Below are positions 1 to 7,422 of a stretch of 9,496 nt of DNA, piece by piece. The DNA is from a bacterium (GTDB taxonomy: Bacteria > Bacteroidota > Ignavibacteria > Kapaibacteriales > UBA961), in contig JALHLL010000131.1 of NCBI GenBank assembly GCA_022844575.1, positions 1 through 9,496 on the forward strand, in the 5' to 3' direction. The position numbers were made by a program, and so were the translations under genes. The first letter of the stretch is position 1. The number at the start of each line of letters is the position of its first letter. The notes beneath the pieces were generated by a model. That model was given only the letters and a program-made list of their open reading frames with translations, searched no databases and was not told the origin of the DNA.

Positions 1-585
1 GGACTATTGCGTTTTTCTTCATTTATGATGGATGTAGTAAATGCTAAAGATGTTGACCAAACAAAACAGGCATTAAATTCGGCGGCATTGCCCGCAGGAA
101 GTTATTCCTTAAAAAGGAAATCTCTTTTTTCCATGAATTTATCTGCCTATCCCGGCTTTGCTTATGGTTGGGAAAAAGTAAAGGATACGGCGGGTGTATA
201 TGGGAAAATGAGCTGCTTTACAGGTTTGACAGTCCCTATAGGTATTGACTTAACATTCGGCGTTCATTGTCTTAGTTTTTCCGCAGTATTGGGTATAGCC
301 GATCTTGGTACACTTGTATCATACAGAATAGACGAATCGGAGAACGTAAGCAGTTACCCTATCGTAAGTTTTCGTCAAATATTCGCACCCTCTTTAGGAG
401 TTCAAATCGGTATAGGCAATACTCCCTTTACGGCAGGATTTTCTTGGCAACTTGCACCCCAACTCCGTGAGATAACATCCGAAGGAAATATACAGGAAAG
501 GGAAAGAGATGCTTCGCGGTTATTTTTTAATATCGGTATTGATCTAAACTTCTTCAATTTCTATACGACACAGTCCACTCAATAG
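1..585 (+). CDS. 3' end of a larger gene; beta-strand-rich C-terminal domain, function unknown
   Basis: The reading frame is open from the first base of the window, so this is very probably the C-terminal 194 residues of a longer protein. A TTG at 7 could be read as a start, but there is no room to see a leader before it. Fragment residues ~36-190 are rich in alternating polar/hydrophobic strands with many Gly, Tyr and Phe. Recognisable stretches are a KRKS-containing strand near residue 38, an SAYPGF strand, 'GIADLGTLVSYRI', and a 'FAPSLGVQIGIG' strand. The protein ends with an aromatic strand, 'GIDLNFFNFYTT'. This pattern resembles beta-strand-rich C-terminal domains seen in large Bacteroidota proteins; I cannot name the family. 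Whether it is an outer-membrane barrel or a soluble beta domain is open, because the N-terminus and any signal peptide lie outside the window. It ends 15 bases before the patatin gene, on the same strand, so co-transcription is likely. Confidence 0.7.
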   Translation, partial: GLLRFSSFMMDVVNAKDVDQTKQALNSAALPAGSYSLKRKSLFSMNLSAYPGFAYGWEKVKDTAGVYGKMSCFTGLTVPIGIDLTFGVHCLSFSAVLGIADLGTLVSYRIDESENVSSYPIVSFRQIFAPSLGVQIGIGNTPFTAGFSWQLAPQLREITSEGNIQERERDASRLFFNIGIDLNFFNFYTTQSTQ

Positions 586-600
586 ATAAGGTTTATTACT

Positions 601-3600
601 ATGAATCAGTCACTTACAGAGTCTGCAAAAAAGGACACAATGGCAAATGATGATTTTATCCCCTCCTTATCGGATATGATGAAGGATGAATTGGACTATA
701 TCCATAAAAGAAGAAAAACAATACTTGAAAGAGTAAAAGAGAAACATAAACTACGAAAAGAAGGAAACTCTGAAAATAAAACGGATGCCGATGAAGAAAG
801 TAAGAATGAAATTTTAAGCACACGTATTGTTCATAAAAATCAATGCGAATTAAGGGAAAAAGTACTTTCTTACAATTCCGAGAGAAGAACAACTAATCTG
901 AAAAATTTTGAAGATCATTGCACGGAAAAGAACAAAGAGGAAAATGAGAAAAGCAATGATGAACTTAAGAAAAATTTATGGGGAATTACATTTTCAGGCG
1001 GTGGCATCCGATCGGCTACATTTTGTTTGGGTGCGGTACAAGCATTAACAAAGGCGGGTGTTTTTAAATATTTCGATTATATGTGTACCGTAAGCGGTGG
1101 CGGATATATGGGCTCATGTATTACCTCTGTTTTACAAGAAGAAGATACCGGTGTTGATGCCGATGATTCGCCTTTTGTGGGGCTTAATGACGGTACTGCT
1201 TTATTTGATGTGCAAAAGACAAGAATGTCCGTTCGCAATCAGATACATCATTTAAGGGCTCATGGCAATTACCTTGCTACGGAAAGCGGCATCCTAAACA
1301 GAGATATACTCCGATTTGTCGGAACATTTATTTTCGGGTCTGTTTATCATATTTGTCTTTTTACCGTTCTTGCCTTTGCTCTTGTTGCCGGATTATTATT
1401 TTATGTACAACCCTTTATCGCAGCAAATCACGCTGTGCCTGATTGTAATGACAGCACAATTCATGTTACATTTCACAGAGATAATTTTGCACGATTAGGA
1501 TTCACTGAAACCAATAATCTTCCTTTTTCAGCACAACCGGCCATTATTGAAAAACATATTGTAGGTTGGTATGACTCCGCCTTTTCGCCTGCGGCACACA
1601 GAATAATACCAGATTTTATTGATGATAGGGTTGAGTATAGAAAAAGAGAAAATGCACACTATGCAAATGAATCTGAACATAAACACGGTGGAGAAAGAAA
1701 AAGTAAGATTTTTGCTTTCATACTCTCCTTTATTCTCGGCATTGTATGTATTCTTATCTCCTTGTCTATAGCTTATTTCCGAAAAAAAACAGCCATCGAA
1801 TATATTGCAGATCAGGAGAAATACCAAAAACAGCCTACACCGGAATTACTTAAAAAACTCTATGAACGAATTATAAAGGCAAAAAGCGGCAGAACCATAC
1901 AAGATGATATAGAATATAGCTTTGCAGAAAGATATGTTCTTTATTCGACCATTGCAACCCTTTTAATAAGTCTCATCATAGCTTTTACATTTAAGCATAT
2001 GCCCGAGTTATTATTTTTACCGGTTGCATTTTCTCTCGGTGCATTTATAATAACTTTACTCATAACATTAATCGTTGAATCACGCACCTCACCTCATAGA
2101 CGTGTTACGCGCTCATTCTATTCCATTCTAAAGGGTGCATCCTTTTTCGGACTTCTTGCTTCCGTTCTTTTACCCTTTCTTTTCATATTCATCTTTTCAC
2201 TCAGCTATTTTTCCTTTACATTTTACGTCTCCGTTATTGCAGCACTTATTTCGGGTTATTTATTCAAGAAAAATAATTCGGGTGAAGTATTACCGAAAAT
2301 CTTAACAAAATTTTACAAGCCTTTAGCTAATACCTTTGTGGTTCTTCTCTTTCTGTTCATTATTCCACCCATAGCCAAAATCATCCTAGCTTGTTCGGAA
2401 TTTTTGATATGGAACAGTATCAATTTATATGATTTCACACCTTTGTTTTTTGCGGTTTCATGCACGATTTTTCTTATCATTATCACCATGTTCATTGATT
2501 CCAATAAAATTTCCGCACATGCCTTTTATCGTGACCGATTGACCGAAACATATTTAATGACAAATGCCAGAACAAAAAGGAAAGCTAAATACGAACAAGG
2601 CATGAAACAAGGACATCCTTTCCTTACGGTACGCAATAATGAAACATTGCGGTTTAAGGAAATAAAAAAAGACAAACCGAAATCGCCATATCATATTATT
2701 GTAACTGCATTAAACCTGCGCAATAATGATGAAACATTACGCAAATCCTTAAAATCCGAGCACTTTATTTTTACACCTCATTGGATCGGTTCGGAATATA
2801 CCGGTTATGTTCGCTCGAATGTTTATAATGGGGGTAGGATGCAACTTTCTACCGCAATGACAATTTCCGGTGCGGCTTTTAATTCATTGGTGGGTTTTCA
2901 AACTTTTTTTGCTCAATCACTATTTGCCACCTTGCTTAATGTACGTTTGGGCTATTGGTTGCCGAATCCTTGGTTTTATACCGCCAAGAAAAAACCGGAT
3001 ACGGGAAAAAGAGTATGGATGAAATATTTACTTAAAGAAATGATGGGAAAAACATCTGCCGATTCAAAGTTGGTATATTTAAGTGATGGCGGACATACGG
3101 GCGATAATTTGGGAATCCTACCATTATTACAAAGAAGATGTAAAATAATTTTCATAGTTGATGCAGAACAGGATAAATCATATACATTCGATTACTTTAA
3201 CACAGGACTTCACCTGGCTTATGTTGAGGAAAATATAAGTGTGGAAATTGACCTTTCCAATATCATTCGTCAGAATAAAGACTACCCCGAACTATTATTA
3301 CAAAAACAAAGCTTTGCCATCGGTACAATCTATTATCCGAAAACGGAAACGCATGAATCTTCCGAAGGTTTAATCGTTTATCTGAAATCGTCATGCAGTA
3401 TTTATGATAATAGTGAAAATGATACGGAAACATTTAATAATCATAATCCGAATATAGAAGCAGTAAGAAAAGCCATAGAGCAATTCCCTATTGACATTGC
3501 AGTGAATGAAATACCTACGTTCGTAGAAAATTACAATCGCAAACATGCCGATTTTCCGCATCAGTCAACAGTTGATCAATTTTTTGACCCTGAACAATTC

Positions 3601-3705
3601 GGTGCATATCGTGCTTTGGGCGAACATGTTGCATGGCAAACACTATATGCACTTGCAAAAGACACCATGAAGAATAAAACGAACGGGAATAACCACCAAT
3701 CATAA
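601..3705 (+). CDS. Polytopic membrane patatin-like phospholipase
   Basis: The protein has 1034 residues. Residues 1-125 are highly charged (Lys/Glu-rich, probably helical). The patatin core begins at ~127. The oxyanion-hole motif SGGGIRSA is at 132-139, and the nucleophile elbow TVSGGGYMG is at 163-171 with Ser165. The second half of the dyad is the DGG motif at 829-831 with Asp829, followed by 'DNLGILPLL', as in bacterial membrane patatins. Between the two halves lie about eight hydrophobic segments (near 239-269, 369-393, 446-463, 469-492, 511-534, 536-554, 573-597, 611-632). The conserved-looking 'AHAFYRDRL' (639-647) and 'LLNVRLGYWLPNP' (778-790) also match that patatin subfamily. Expected activity is acyl-ester hydrolysis of membrane lipids. 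An even helix number and Lys/Arg-rich loops fit both catalytic halves facing the cytosol. The start at 601 has a weak AAGG at 588-591; Met14 is an alternative. The gene is flanked by short gaps in an operon with two more hydrolases. Confidence 0.93.
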   Translation: MNQSLTESAKKDTMANDDFIPSLSDMMKDELDYIHKRRKTILERVKEKHKLRKEGNSENKTDADEESKNEILSTRIVHKNQCELREKVLSYNSERRTTNLKNFEDHCTEKNKEENEKSNDELKKNLWGITFSGGGIRSATFCLGAVQALTKAGVFKYFDYMCTVSGGGYMGSCITSVLQEEDTGVDADDSPFVGLNDGTALFDVQKTRMSVRNQIHHLRAHGNYLATESGILNRDILRFVGTFIFGSVYHICLFTVLAFALVAGLLFYVQPFIAANHAVPDCNDSTIHVTFHRDNFARLGFTETNNLPFSAQPAIIEKHIVGWYDSAFSPAAHRIIPDFIDDRVEYRKRENAHYANESEHKHGGERKSKIFAFILSFILGIVCILISLSIAYFRKKTAIEYIADQEKYQKQPTPELLKKLYERIIKAKSGRTIQDDIEYSFAERYVLYSTIATLLISLIIAFTFKHMPELLFLPVAFSLGAFIITLLITLIVESRTSPHRRVTRSFYSILKGASFFGLLASVLLPFLFIFIFSLSYFSFTFYVSVIAALISGYLFKKNNSGEVLPKILTKFYKPLANTFVVLLFLFIIPPIAKIILACSEFLIWNSINLYDFTPLFFAVSCTIFLIIITMFIDSNKISAHAFYRDRLTETYLMTNARTKRKAKYEQGMKQGHPFLTVRNNETLRFKEIKKDKPKSPYHIIVTALNLRNNDETLRKSLKSEHFIFTPHWIGSEYTGYVRSNVYNGGRMQLSTAMTISGAAFNSLVGFQTFFAQSLFATLLNVRLGYWLPNPWFYTAKKKPDTGKRVWMKYLLKEMMGKTSADSKLVYLSDGGHTGDNLGILPLLQRRCKIIFIVDAEQDKSYTFDYFNTGLHLAYVEENISVEIDLSNIIRQNKDYPELLLQKQSFAIGTIYYPKTETHESSEGLIVYLKSSCSIYDNSENDTETFNNHNPNIEAVRKAIEQFPIDIAVNEIPTFVENYNRKHADFPHQSTVDQFFDPEQFGAYRALGEHVAWQTLYALAKDTMKNKTNGNNHQS
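2632..2743 (+). repeat. Duplicated small stem-loop inside the patatin gene
   Basis: Two near-identical copies of a CGCAATAAT...GAAACATT-CGC unit occur 87 bases apart (2632-2651 and 2719-2742). The second carries an extra GAT codon. Each copy is itself an inverted repeat: CGCAAT/ATTGCG, perfect with an 8-base loop, in the first, and TGCGCAAT/ATTACGCA with one mismatch in the second. Both are in the patatin reading frame and encode RNN-ETLR and RNNDETLR, at about residues 678-684 and 707-714. This may be a local duplication in a variable linker or a coincidence of codon use. Confidence 0.5.
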
Positions 3706-3722
3706 ACCTAAATATAATATTT

Positions 3723-4895
3723 ATGGAATTGACACTTTATTTTGCAACAAATCGCGAACATATCGGGGCTGACAGGGCTAATCCCGAGCGGTATGGCGAA
3801 CGACCGAGTTCTGACGGAATTCAGAATTTGCGTTTCGGTAAAATTACAATTACTTTGGATGATGTTATTGTGCAAAAGCACCTTCACAATAATGCGGACG
3901 GTGCAGCAGGAAATGGTACCGATTTAGCCGAATACATCAAAGATTGTACACAATCCATTGAAGCAAAACCCGATATTCTAAATCCTGACAATACTGTTTC
4001 TTTCGGTTCACCGGACATTTTTGAACATCTGAAAAATGCAATGTCTAAAAATCAGGATGTGCTTATTTATGTACACGGATATAATGTAGATTGGAAAGAA
4101 GCCGTTGCGGCTGCCGCAAGCTTACAAATTATGCTGAACAGACCGCAAATTCGGGGTAATAAACAGGAAGTAATCGTCTTTTTATTTTCATGGCCCTCCG
4201 ATGGAAAAGTGTTATTGTATCTGCCCTATTTTTCCGATAGACAAGATGCTGAAGGTAGCGGAATTGCGCTCGGACGCGGTATTTTAAAACTAAGAGACTT
4301 TCTTATTAAAATCCGTAAAGAGGCAATGGGAAGTGTCACTAATCAAAAAGAATTTTACGAAGCATTTGTTCATAAAACGACAAGCACCGATGGTTTGCTT
4401 TGCGGACGCAATATCCATTTATTATGCCATTCAATGGGAGCTTATGTTCTACAGAATGCCTTACCGTTTTTAGCACAACATACTGCCGGCAATACTTTTG
4501 AAAAATTATTTGAACATATCTTTTTATGTTCTGCCGATGTGGATGACAATGTACTTGAGCAGGATAAATCAATGGGTACTTTACATGAACTCACTAAATG
4601 GGTAAGTGTTTATACCAATTCTTCGGATAAAGCATTACACATTTCCTCATCAACCAAAAATTTGTCGGAACGTTTAGGACTTAACGGACCTTCGCGCATG
4701 GCATTACTCCACAGAAAAATACATCATATAAACTGCTCGGATATTGTGCAAGAAGGATTTACCGAACATAGTTATTATTTGAACGGACTTGTTAATAATG
4801 ATATACGCAAATCAATAAATGGTGAACCTCATAGTAAAAGAGAAAATCGAGACCCAGACAACATAAAACCCAATGTGTGGTGGTTACAGAGATAA
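3723..4895 (+). CDS. Alpha/beta-hydrolase, DUF900-type esterase
   Basis: The protein has 390 residues with the order of elements expected of the DUF900 (COG4782-like) serine hydrolases. The oxyanion strand is 'VLIYVHGYN' (113-121). A second core strand is 'VIVFLFSWPSDG' (150-161). The nucleophile elbow is CHSMG (235-239) with Ser237, where the usual first Gly is Cys. The acid is probably Asp272 in 'CSADVDDNVL', and the catalytic His is probably His349 in 'TEHSYYL'. All three triad candidates are present, so the enzyme looks intact. The substrate is unknown; family members are predicted esterases or lipases. There is no signal peptide or membrane helix, so it is probably cytosolic. It starts 17 bases after the patatin stop behind an A/T-only leader without a Shine-Dalgarno sequence, and is followed after 27 bases by a cysteine peptidase, which suggests one transcript. 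Residues 1-110 precede the core and have no feature I recognise. Confidence 0.9.
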   Translation: MELTLYFATNREHIGADRANPERYGERPSSDGIQNLRFGKITITLDDVIVQKHLHNNADGAAGNGTDLAEYIKDCTQSIEAKPDILNPDNTVSFGSPDIFEHLKNAMSKNQDVLIYVHGYNVDWKEAVAAAASLQIMLNRPQIRGNKQEVIVFLFSWPSDGKVLLYLPYFSDRQDAEGSGIALGRGILKLRDFLIKIRKEAMGSVTNQKEFYEAFVHKTTSTDGLLCGRNIHLLCHSMGAYVLQNALPFLAQHTAGNTFEKLFEHIFLCSADVDDNVLEQDKSMGTLHELTKWVSVYTNSSDKALHISSSTKNLSERLGLNGPSRMALLHRKIHHINCSDIVQEGFTEHSYYLNGLVNNDIRKSINGEPHSKRENRDPDNIKPNVWWLQR

Positions 4896-4911
4896 TTTTT
4901 TTCATATTCAA

Positions 4912-4916
4912 AAGGA
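4912..4916 (+). promoter_or_regulatory. Ribosome binding site AAGGA for the C1 peptidase
   Basis: AAGGA lies 6 bases before the ATG at 4923. It is the only good Shine-Dalgarno match in front of a gene of this operon. It supports the chosen start and may make the peptidase translated differently from its neighbours. Confidence 0.6.
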
Positions 4917-4922
4917 ATAATC

Positions 4923-5696
4923 ATGAAAACTCAACGTGTCCTTAATTGCATTCCTTCGCGCCTACAAGAAAATGACTGGCTTATGGATGCCGCTTTCGGA
5001 GCTCTCGGCATACCGAAGAAAAAAACTTTACCTACCAATGTTGATTTGCGAGATACTTGGTGGAAAATCGGAAATCAGGGTAGTACCGGTTCATGCGTGG
5101 GCTGGGCAAGCGGCGATTCGGTTATTCGTTGGCATTTTGTAATGCAAAAACGTATTCGCACTTCAGATTTACTTTCCGTCAGATTTTTGTGGATGGGTGC
5201 AAAAGAAACGGATCAGTTTACCAATGCCCCGACAACTTTTCTGGAAGCGGAAGGTACAAGCTTAAAAGCTGCTCTCGATATAGCCAGAAAGTACGGAAAT
5301 GTATTTGATAAGGATTTGCCTTTTGCAAGCGGCGCATTATATGGTGGTGAGCCACGTACATTTTTTGCAAAAGCCGCTCAATATCGTATAAACTCATACT
5401 TTAACTTAGGTACCAACCCCGATAAATGGAGAGAATGGCTTGCTTTAAACGGGCCTATTTTAACAAGGTTGGATTGTGATGACGCTTGGTTTAACGTGCC
5501 CCGCACAGGCAAGTTGACTACATATGTACTCCCTACACAACCTGCAGGACATGCAGTAGCGCTTGTGGGTTATACACCGGATGGTTTTATAGTACGTAAC
5601 AGCTGGGGCACAACATGGGGGCATAACGGTTTTGCTTATGCTTCCAATAACTATGCAGCTTCCGCTTTTACGGAAGCATATGGCGTTTTACTCTGA
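4923..5696 (+). CDS. Papain-like (C1 family) cysteine peptidase
   Basis: The protein has 257 residues. The papain active-site elements appear in order: Gln52 (oxyanion) and nucleophile Cys58 in 'NQGSTGSCVGWA' (51-62), His210 in 'PAGHAVALVGY' (207-217), and Asn226 in 'VRNSWGTTWG' (224-233). The 'VDLRDTWW' segment (40-47) matches the usual mature N-terminus of C1 enzymes. Only about 38 residues precede it, so there is no inhibitory pro-domain of normal length, and no hydrophobic signal peptide is seen. This suggests a cytosolic protease that is not a classical secreted zymogen; its control may come from a partner or from the short N-terminal extension. All catalytic residues are present, so activity is expected. 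The start is supported by AAGGA 6 bases upstream. It sits between the alpha/beta-hydrolase and a membrane-anchored protein in the same orientation, so one target for it could be a neighbour's product (inference). Confidence 0.93.
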   Translation: MKTQRVLNCIPSRLQENDWLMDAAFGALGIPKKKTLPTNVDLRDTWWKIGNQGSTGSCVGWASGDSVIRWHFVMQKRIRTSDLLSVRFLWMGAKETDQFTNAPTTFLEAEGTSLKAALDIARKYGNVFDKDLPFASGALYGGEPRTFFAKAAQYRINSYFNLGTNPDKWREWLALNGPILTRLDCDDAWFNVPRTGKLTTYVLPTQPAGHAVALVGYTPDGFIVRNSWGTTWGHNGFAYASNNYAASAFTEAYGVLL

Positions 5697-5719
5697 TTTT
5701 ACATTAACATATTACCATT

Positions 5720-6280
5720 ATGGATAAGATATTCGAAATAGGTTTGGAAGTCATTCTCACCGCATTCGTAAGTTCATTGTTTGTAGGAGCATATGTTCAG
5801 ATATATGTGTTAAAACATACAACAAAAAACGAATGGAAAAAAGATGCACTTTCAAAATTGCTCGGTACTTTGCTTATGGAGTTAGGAAGAAATAAAGATA
5901 CCTTTAAAAGATACCTTGACAAAAAACATCAGGATGCATGCGGTATGGAGTATCTTGAAGGGGTATTTAAAAATAGTGCTGAAAAAATCATCAATATGCT
6001 TATTACCCATGCTTCGCTTATGCCTTTGGATTTGACAAAAGATGCTCTGAAAATTATAGAGCATTATGATGTATGGCTTGAGCAATATAAGCGACACAGA
6101 ACTGACAAAAATTCAAAGGAGAAGTTCGTTTTTGCAGGCACAATCGGATATAAATTTCCCAAAGAGTCCGAACAAAGAATTATTGAGTACTACAAAATCC
6201 TGTGGAAAGATCTTTATGGTACAATGGATGTCCCTGAAGTATTAAAGAATGTCGATAATGAGGATAAAGAGACTCAGTAA
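5720..6280 (+). CDS. Membrane-anchored protein of unknown function
   Basis: The protein has 186 residues and I do not recognise a family. One clear hydrophobic helix lies at about residues 8-31, starting just after a short acidic/basic N-terminus. It is followed directly by a Lys-rich stretch ('KNEWKKD'), so by the positive-inside rule the remaining ~150 residues should face the cytosol. That part is predicted to be mostly alpha-helical and charged, with an acidic tail. No catalytic motif is visible. It begins 23 bases after the peptidase stop, without a Shine-Dalgarno sequence, and is the last gene before the strong terminator, so it belongs to the hydrolase operon. A role as anchor, sensor or regulator of the hydrolases would fit the architecture but is only inferred. 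Confidence 0.8.
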   Translation: MDKIFEIGLEVILTAFVSSLFVGAYVQIYVLKHTTKNEWKKDALSKLLGTLLMELGRNKDTFKRYLDKKHQDACGMEYLEGVFKNSAEKIINMLITHASLMPLDLTKDALKIIEHYDVWLEQYKRHRTDKNSKEKFVFAGTIGYKFPKESEQRIIEYYKILWKDLYGTMDVPEVLKNVDNEDKETQ

Positions 6281-6302
6281 TCAATATTCTTTACAATATT
6301 GA
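6281..6302 (+). repeat. Small AT-rich inverted repeat directly after the operon's last stop codon
   Basis: TCAATATT (6281-6288) and AATATTGA (6295-6302) form perfect 8-base arms around a 6-base loop, starting at the base after the TAA. It is too weak and lacks a T-run to be a terminator by itself. It may protect the mRNA 3' end or be incidental. Confidence 0.4.
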
Positions 6303-6335
6303 TTATGGATAGCCGGTCAGGACGATTCATTTTCA

Positions 6336-6376
6336 GATATAAAAAAGCCCATTGTTGAAATGGGCTTTTTTATATC
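6336..6376 (+). terminator. Rho-independent terminator, bidirectional in structure
   Basis: Perfect 18-base arms (6336-6353 and 6359-6376) enclose a 5-base loop. The GC core is AGCCCATT/AATGGGCT, flanked by six A on the left and six T on the right, so it has a U-tract in either direction. It lies 55 bases after the stop of the membrane-anchored protein and separates the hydrolase operon from the ABC exporter genes. Confidence 0.92.
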
Positions 6377-6415
6377 AATCCAACAATCGTACCTCTTGTC
6401 CGTGATACTACCGTT

Positions 6416-6432
6416 AGTTCGATTTTCGAACT
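6416..6432 (+). promoter_or_regulatory. Inverted repeat, possible operator of the ABC exporter
   Basis: AGTTCGA-TTT-TCGAACT is a perfect 7-base inverted repeat with a 3-base spacer, lying 22 bases before the ATPase start and just before TATAAA (6433-6438). Its place between the terminator and the exporter suits an operator overlapping a promoter. I see no convincing -35 element or Bacteroidota-type TAnnTTTG box, so the promoter itself is not called. Confidence 0.35.
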
Positions 6433-6454
6433 TATAAAGCATTTATCCTATACT

Positions 6455-7384
6455 ATGAGTTCGGGAATACCTGTCATTGAAGCAAAGAATCTCAGTAAAA
6501 ACTTCGGCAATGTTCAAGCTGTTGAAAACTTGGACTTAACTGTATGTGAAGGTGACATTTTCGGGTTTTTAGGACCTAATGGAGCCGGAAAAAGCACCAC
6601 TATCAGAATGTTATTGACACTTATAAAACCAAGTTCCGGCGATATTCACATATTCGGAAAGTCGCTCTTCTCACACCGCAACGAGATACTTCGCAATATT
6701 GGGGCTATTGTGGAAAAACCCGATTTTTATTTATATCTGACTGCTTACAGAAATTTGGAATTACTTGGCAGAATTTCCGGTGCCAATACATCGGAAAAGA
6801 GTATTATGGAAATGCTTCGTTTGGTTAATCTGCACGAAAGAGCACATAGTAAAGTAAAAACGTTCTCCTATGGCATGAAACAACGGCTTGGTATTGCACA
6901 AGCACTTTTGCATGATCCGAAGCTGATAATTTTAGATGAACCAACAAACGGTTTAGACCCCGTGGGTGTTAAGGAAATGAGAGATTTGATATTGATGCTT
7001 GCAAAAGAAAGGAATAAAACGATTTTTCTTTCATCTCATATATTACCGGAAGTGGAAATGATAGCCAATCGTATGGCAATCATTAATAAAGGAACAACTG
7101 TTGTGCAAGGCGAGGTTCGTCAACTGTTAAACGGCGGCAGAACAACGATACGGTTTACTGTTAATAATATGGAAAAAGCTAAAGGTGTTTTGGCACAATC
7201 TCGCTGGAGTAATGTTGTCACTCATTTTGATACTACCGATATTCATCTGGAAGTCGAAAATGAAGAAACGGCAGAGATCAACAGATTTTTTGTCCATAAT
7301 GATGTGGAGATAACAGCTATCGAATCCACGCGATCTTTAGAGGAATTTTTTCTTTCCATTACAAAGGAATCGGATAACGGATAA
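6455..7384 (+). CDS. ABC transporter ATP-binding protein, BcrA/CcmA type
   Basis: The protein has 309 residues and a complete nucleotide-binding domain in its first ~225. Walker A is GPNGAGKST (40-48). The Q-loop region reads 'GAIVEKPDFY' with Glu87 where many ABC ATPases have Gln, which is usual in bacitracin/lantibiotic-exporter-like members. The signature is SYGMKQ (138-143), Walker B is LIILDEP (157-163) with Glu162, the D-loop is NGLDP (165-169) and the switch His is His195. Residues ~228-305 form the accessory C-terminal domain common in ABC-2 exporters. It powers export by the permease encoded 38 bases downstream; the substrate cannot be read from the sequence. The ATG is the first good start and has no Shine-Dalgarno sequence. 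The terminator upstream means it should have its own promoter. Confidence 0.95.
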   Translation: MSSGIPVIEAKNLSKNFGNVQAVENLDLTVCEGDIFGFLGPNGAGKSTTIRMLLTLIKPSSGDIHIFGKSLFSHRNEILRNIGAIVEKPDFYLYLTAYRNLELLGRISGANTSEKSIMEMLRLVNLHERAHSKVKTFSYGMKQRLGIAQALLHDPKLIILDEPTNGLDPVGVKEMRDLILMLAKERNKTIFLSSHILPEVEMIANRMAIINKGTTVVQGEVRQLLNGGRTTIRFTVNNMEKAKGVLAQSRWSNVVTHFDTTDIHLEVENEETAEINRFFVHNDVEITAIESTRSLEEFFLSITKESDNG

Positions 7385-7422
7385 TTACACCGTTTCTTAT
7401 ACACTCGTACATTAAAAAAATT

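Noticed and set aside
656..892. 78-codon open frame on the minus strand
   Set aside because: It lies wholly within the charged N-terminal part of the patatin gene, has a Phe/Leu-rich composition expected from reading Lys/Glu codons backwards, and has no start signal.
1316..1498. 60-codon open frame on the plus strand, hydrophobic
   Set aside because: It overlaps the first membrane helix of the patatin in another frame, so its hydrophobic character is a by-product of the T-rich codons there.
1528..1827. 99-codon open frame on the minus strand
   Set aside because: It is antisense to the patatin gene with no recognisable motif or leader; the plus-strand gene explains the sequence.
4339..4572. 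77-codon open frame on the minus strand
   Set aside because: It is antisense to the nucleophile-elbow part of the alpha/beta-hydrolase and has no independent support.
6710..6720. Loss of the Q-loop glutamine in the ABC ATPase (Glu87)
   Set aside because: Glu is common at this place in BcrA-like exporters, and all other catalytic motifs are intact, so this is not a sign of inactivity.
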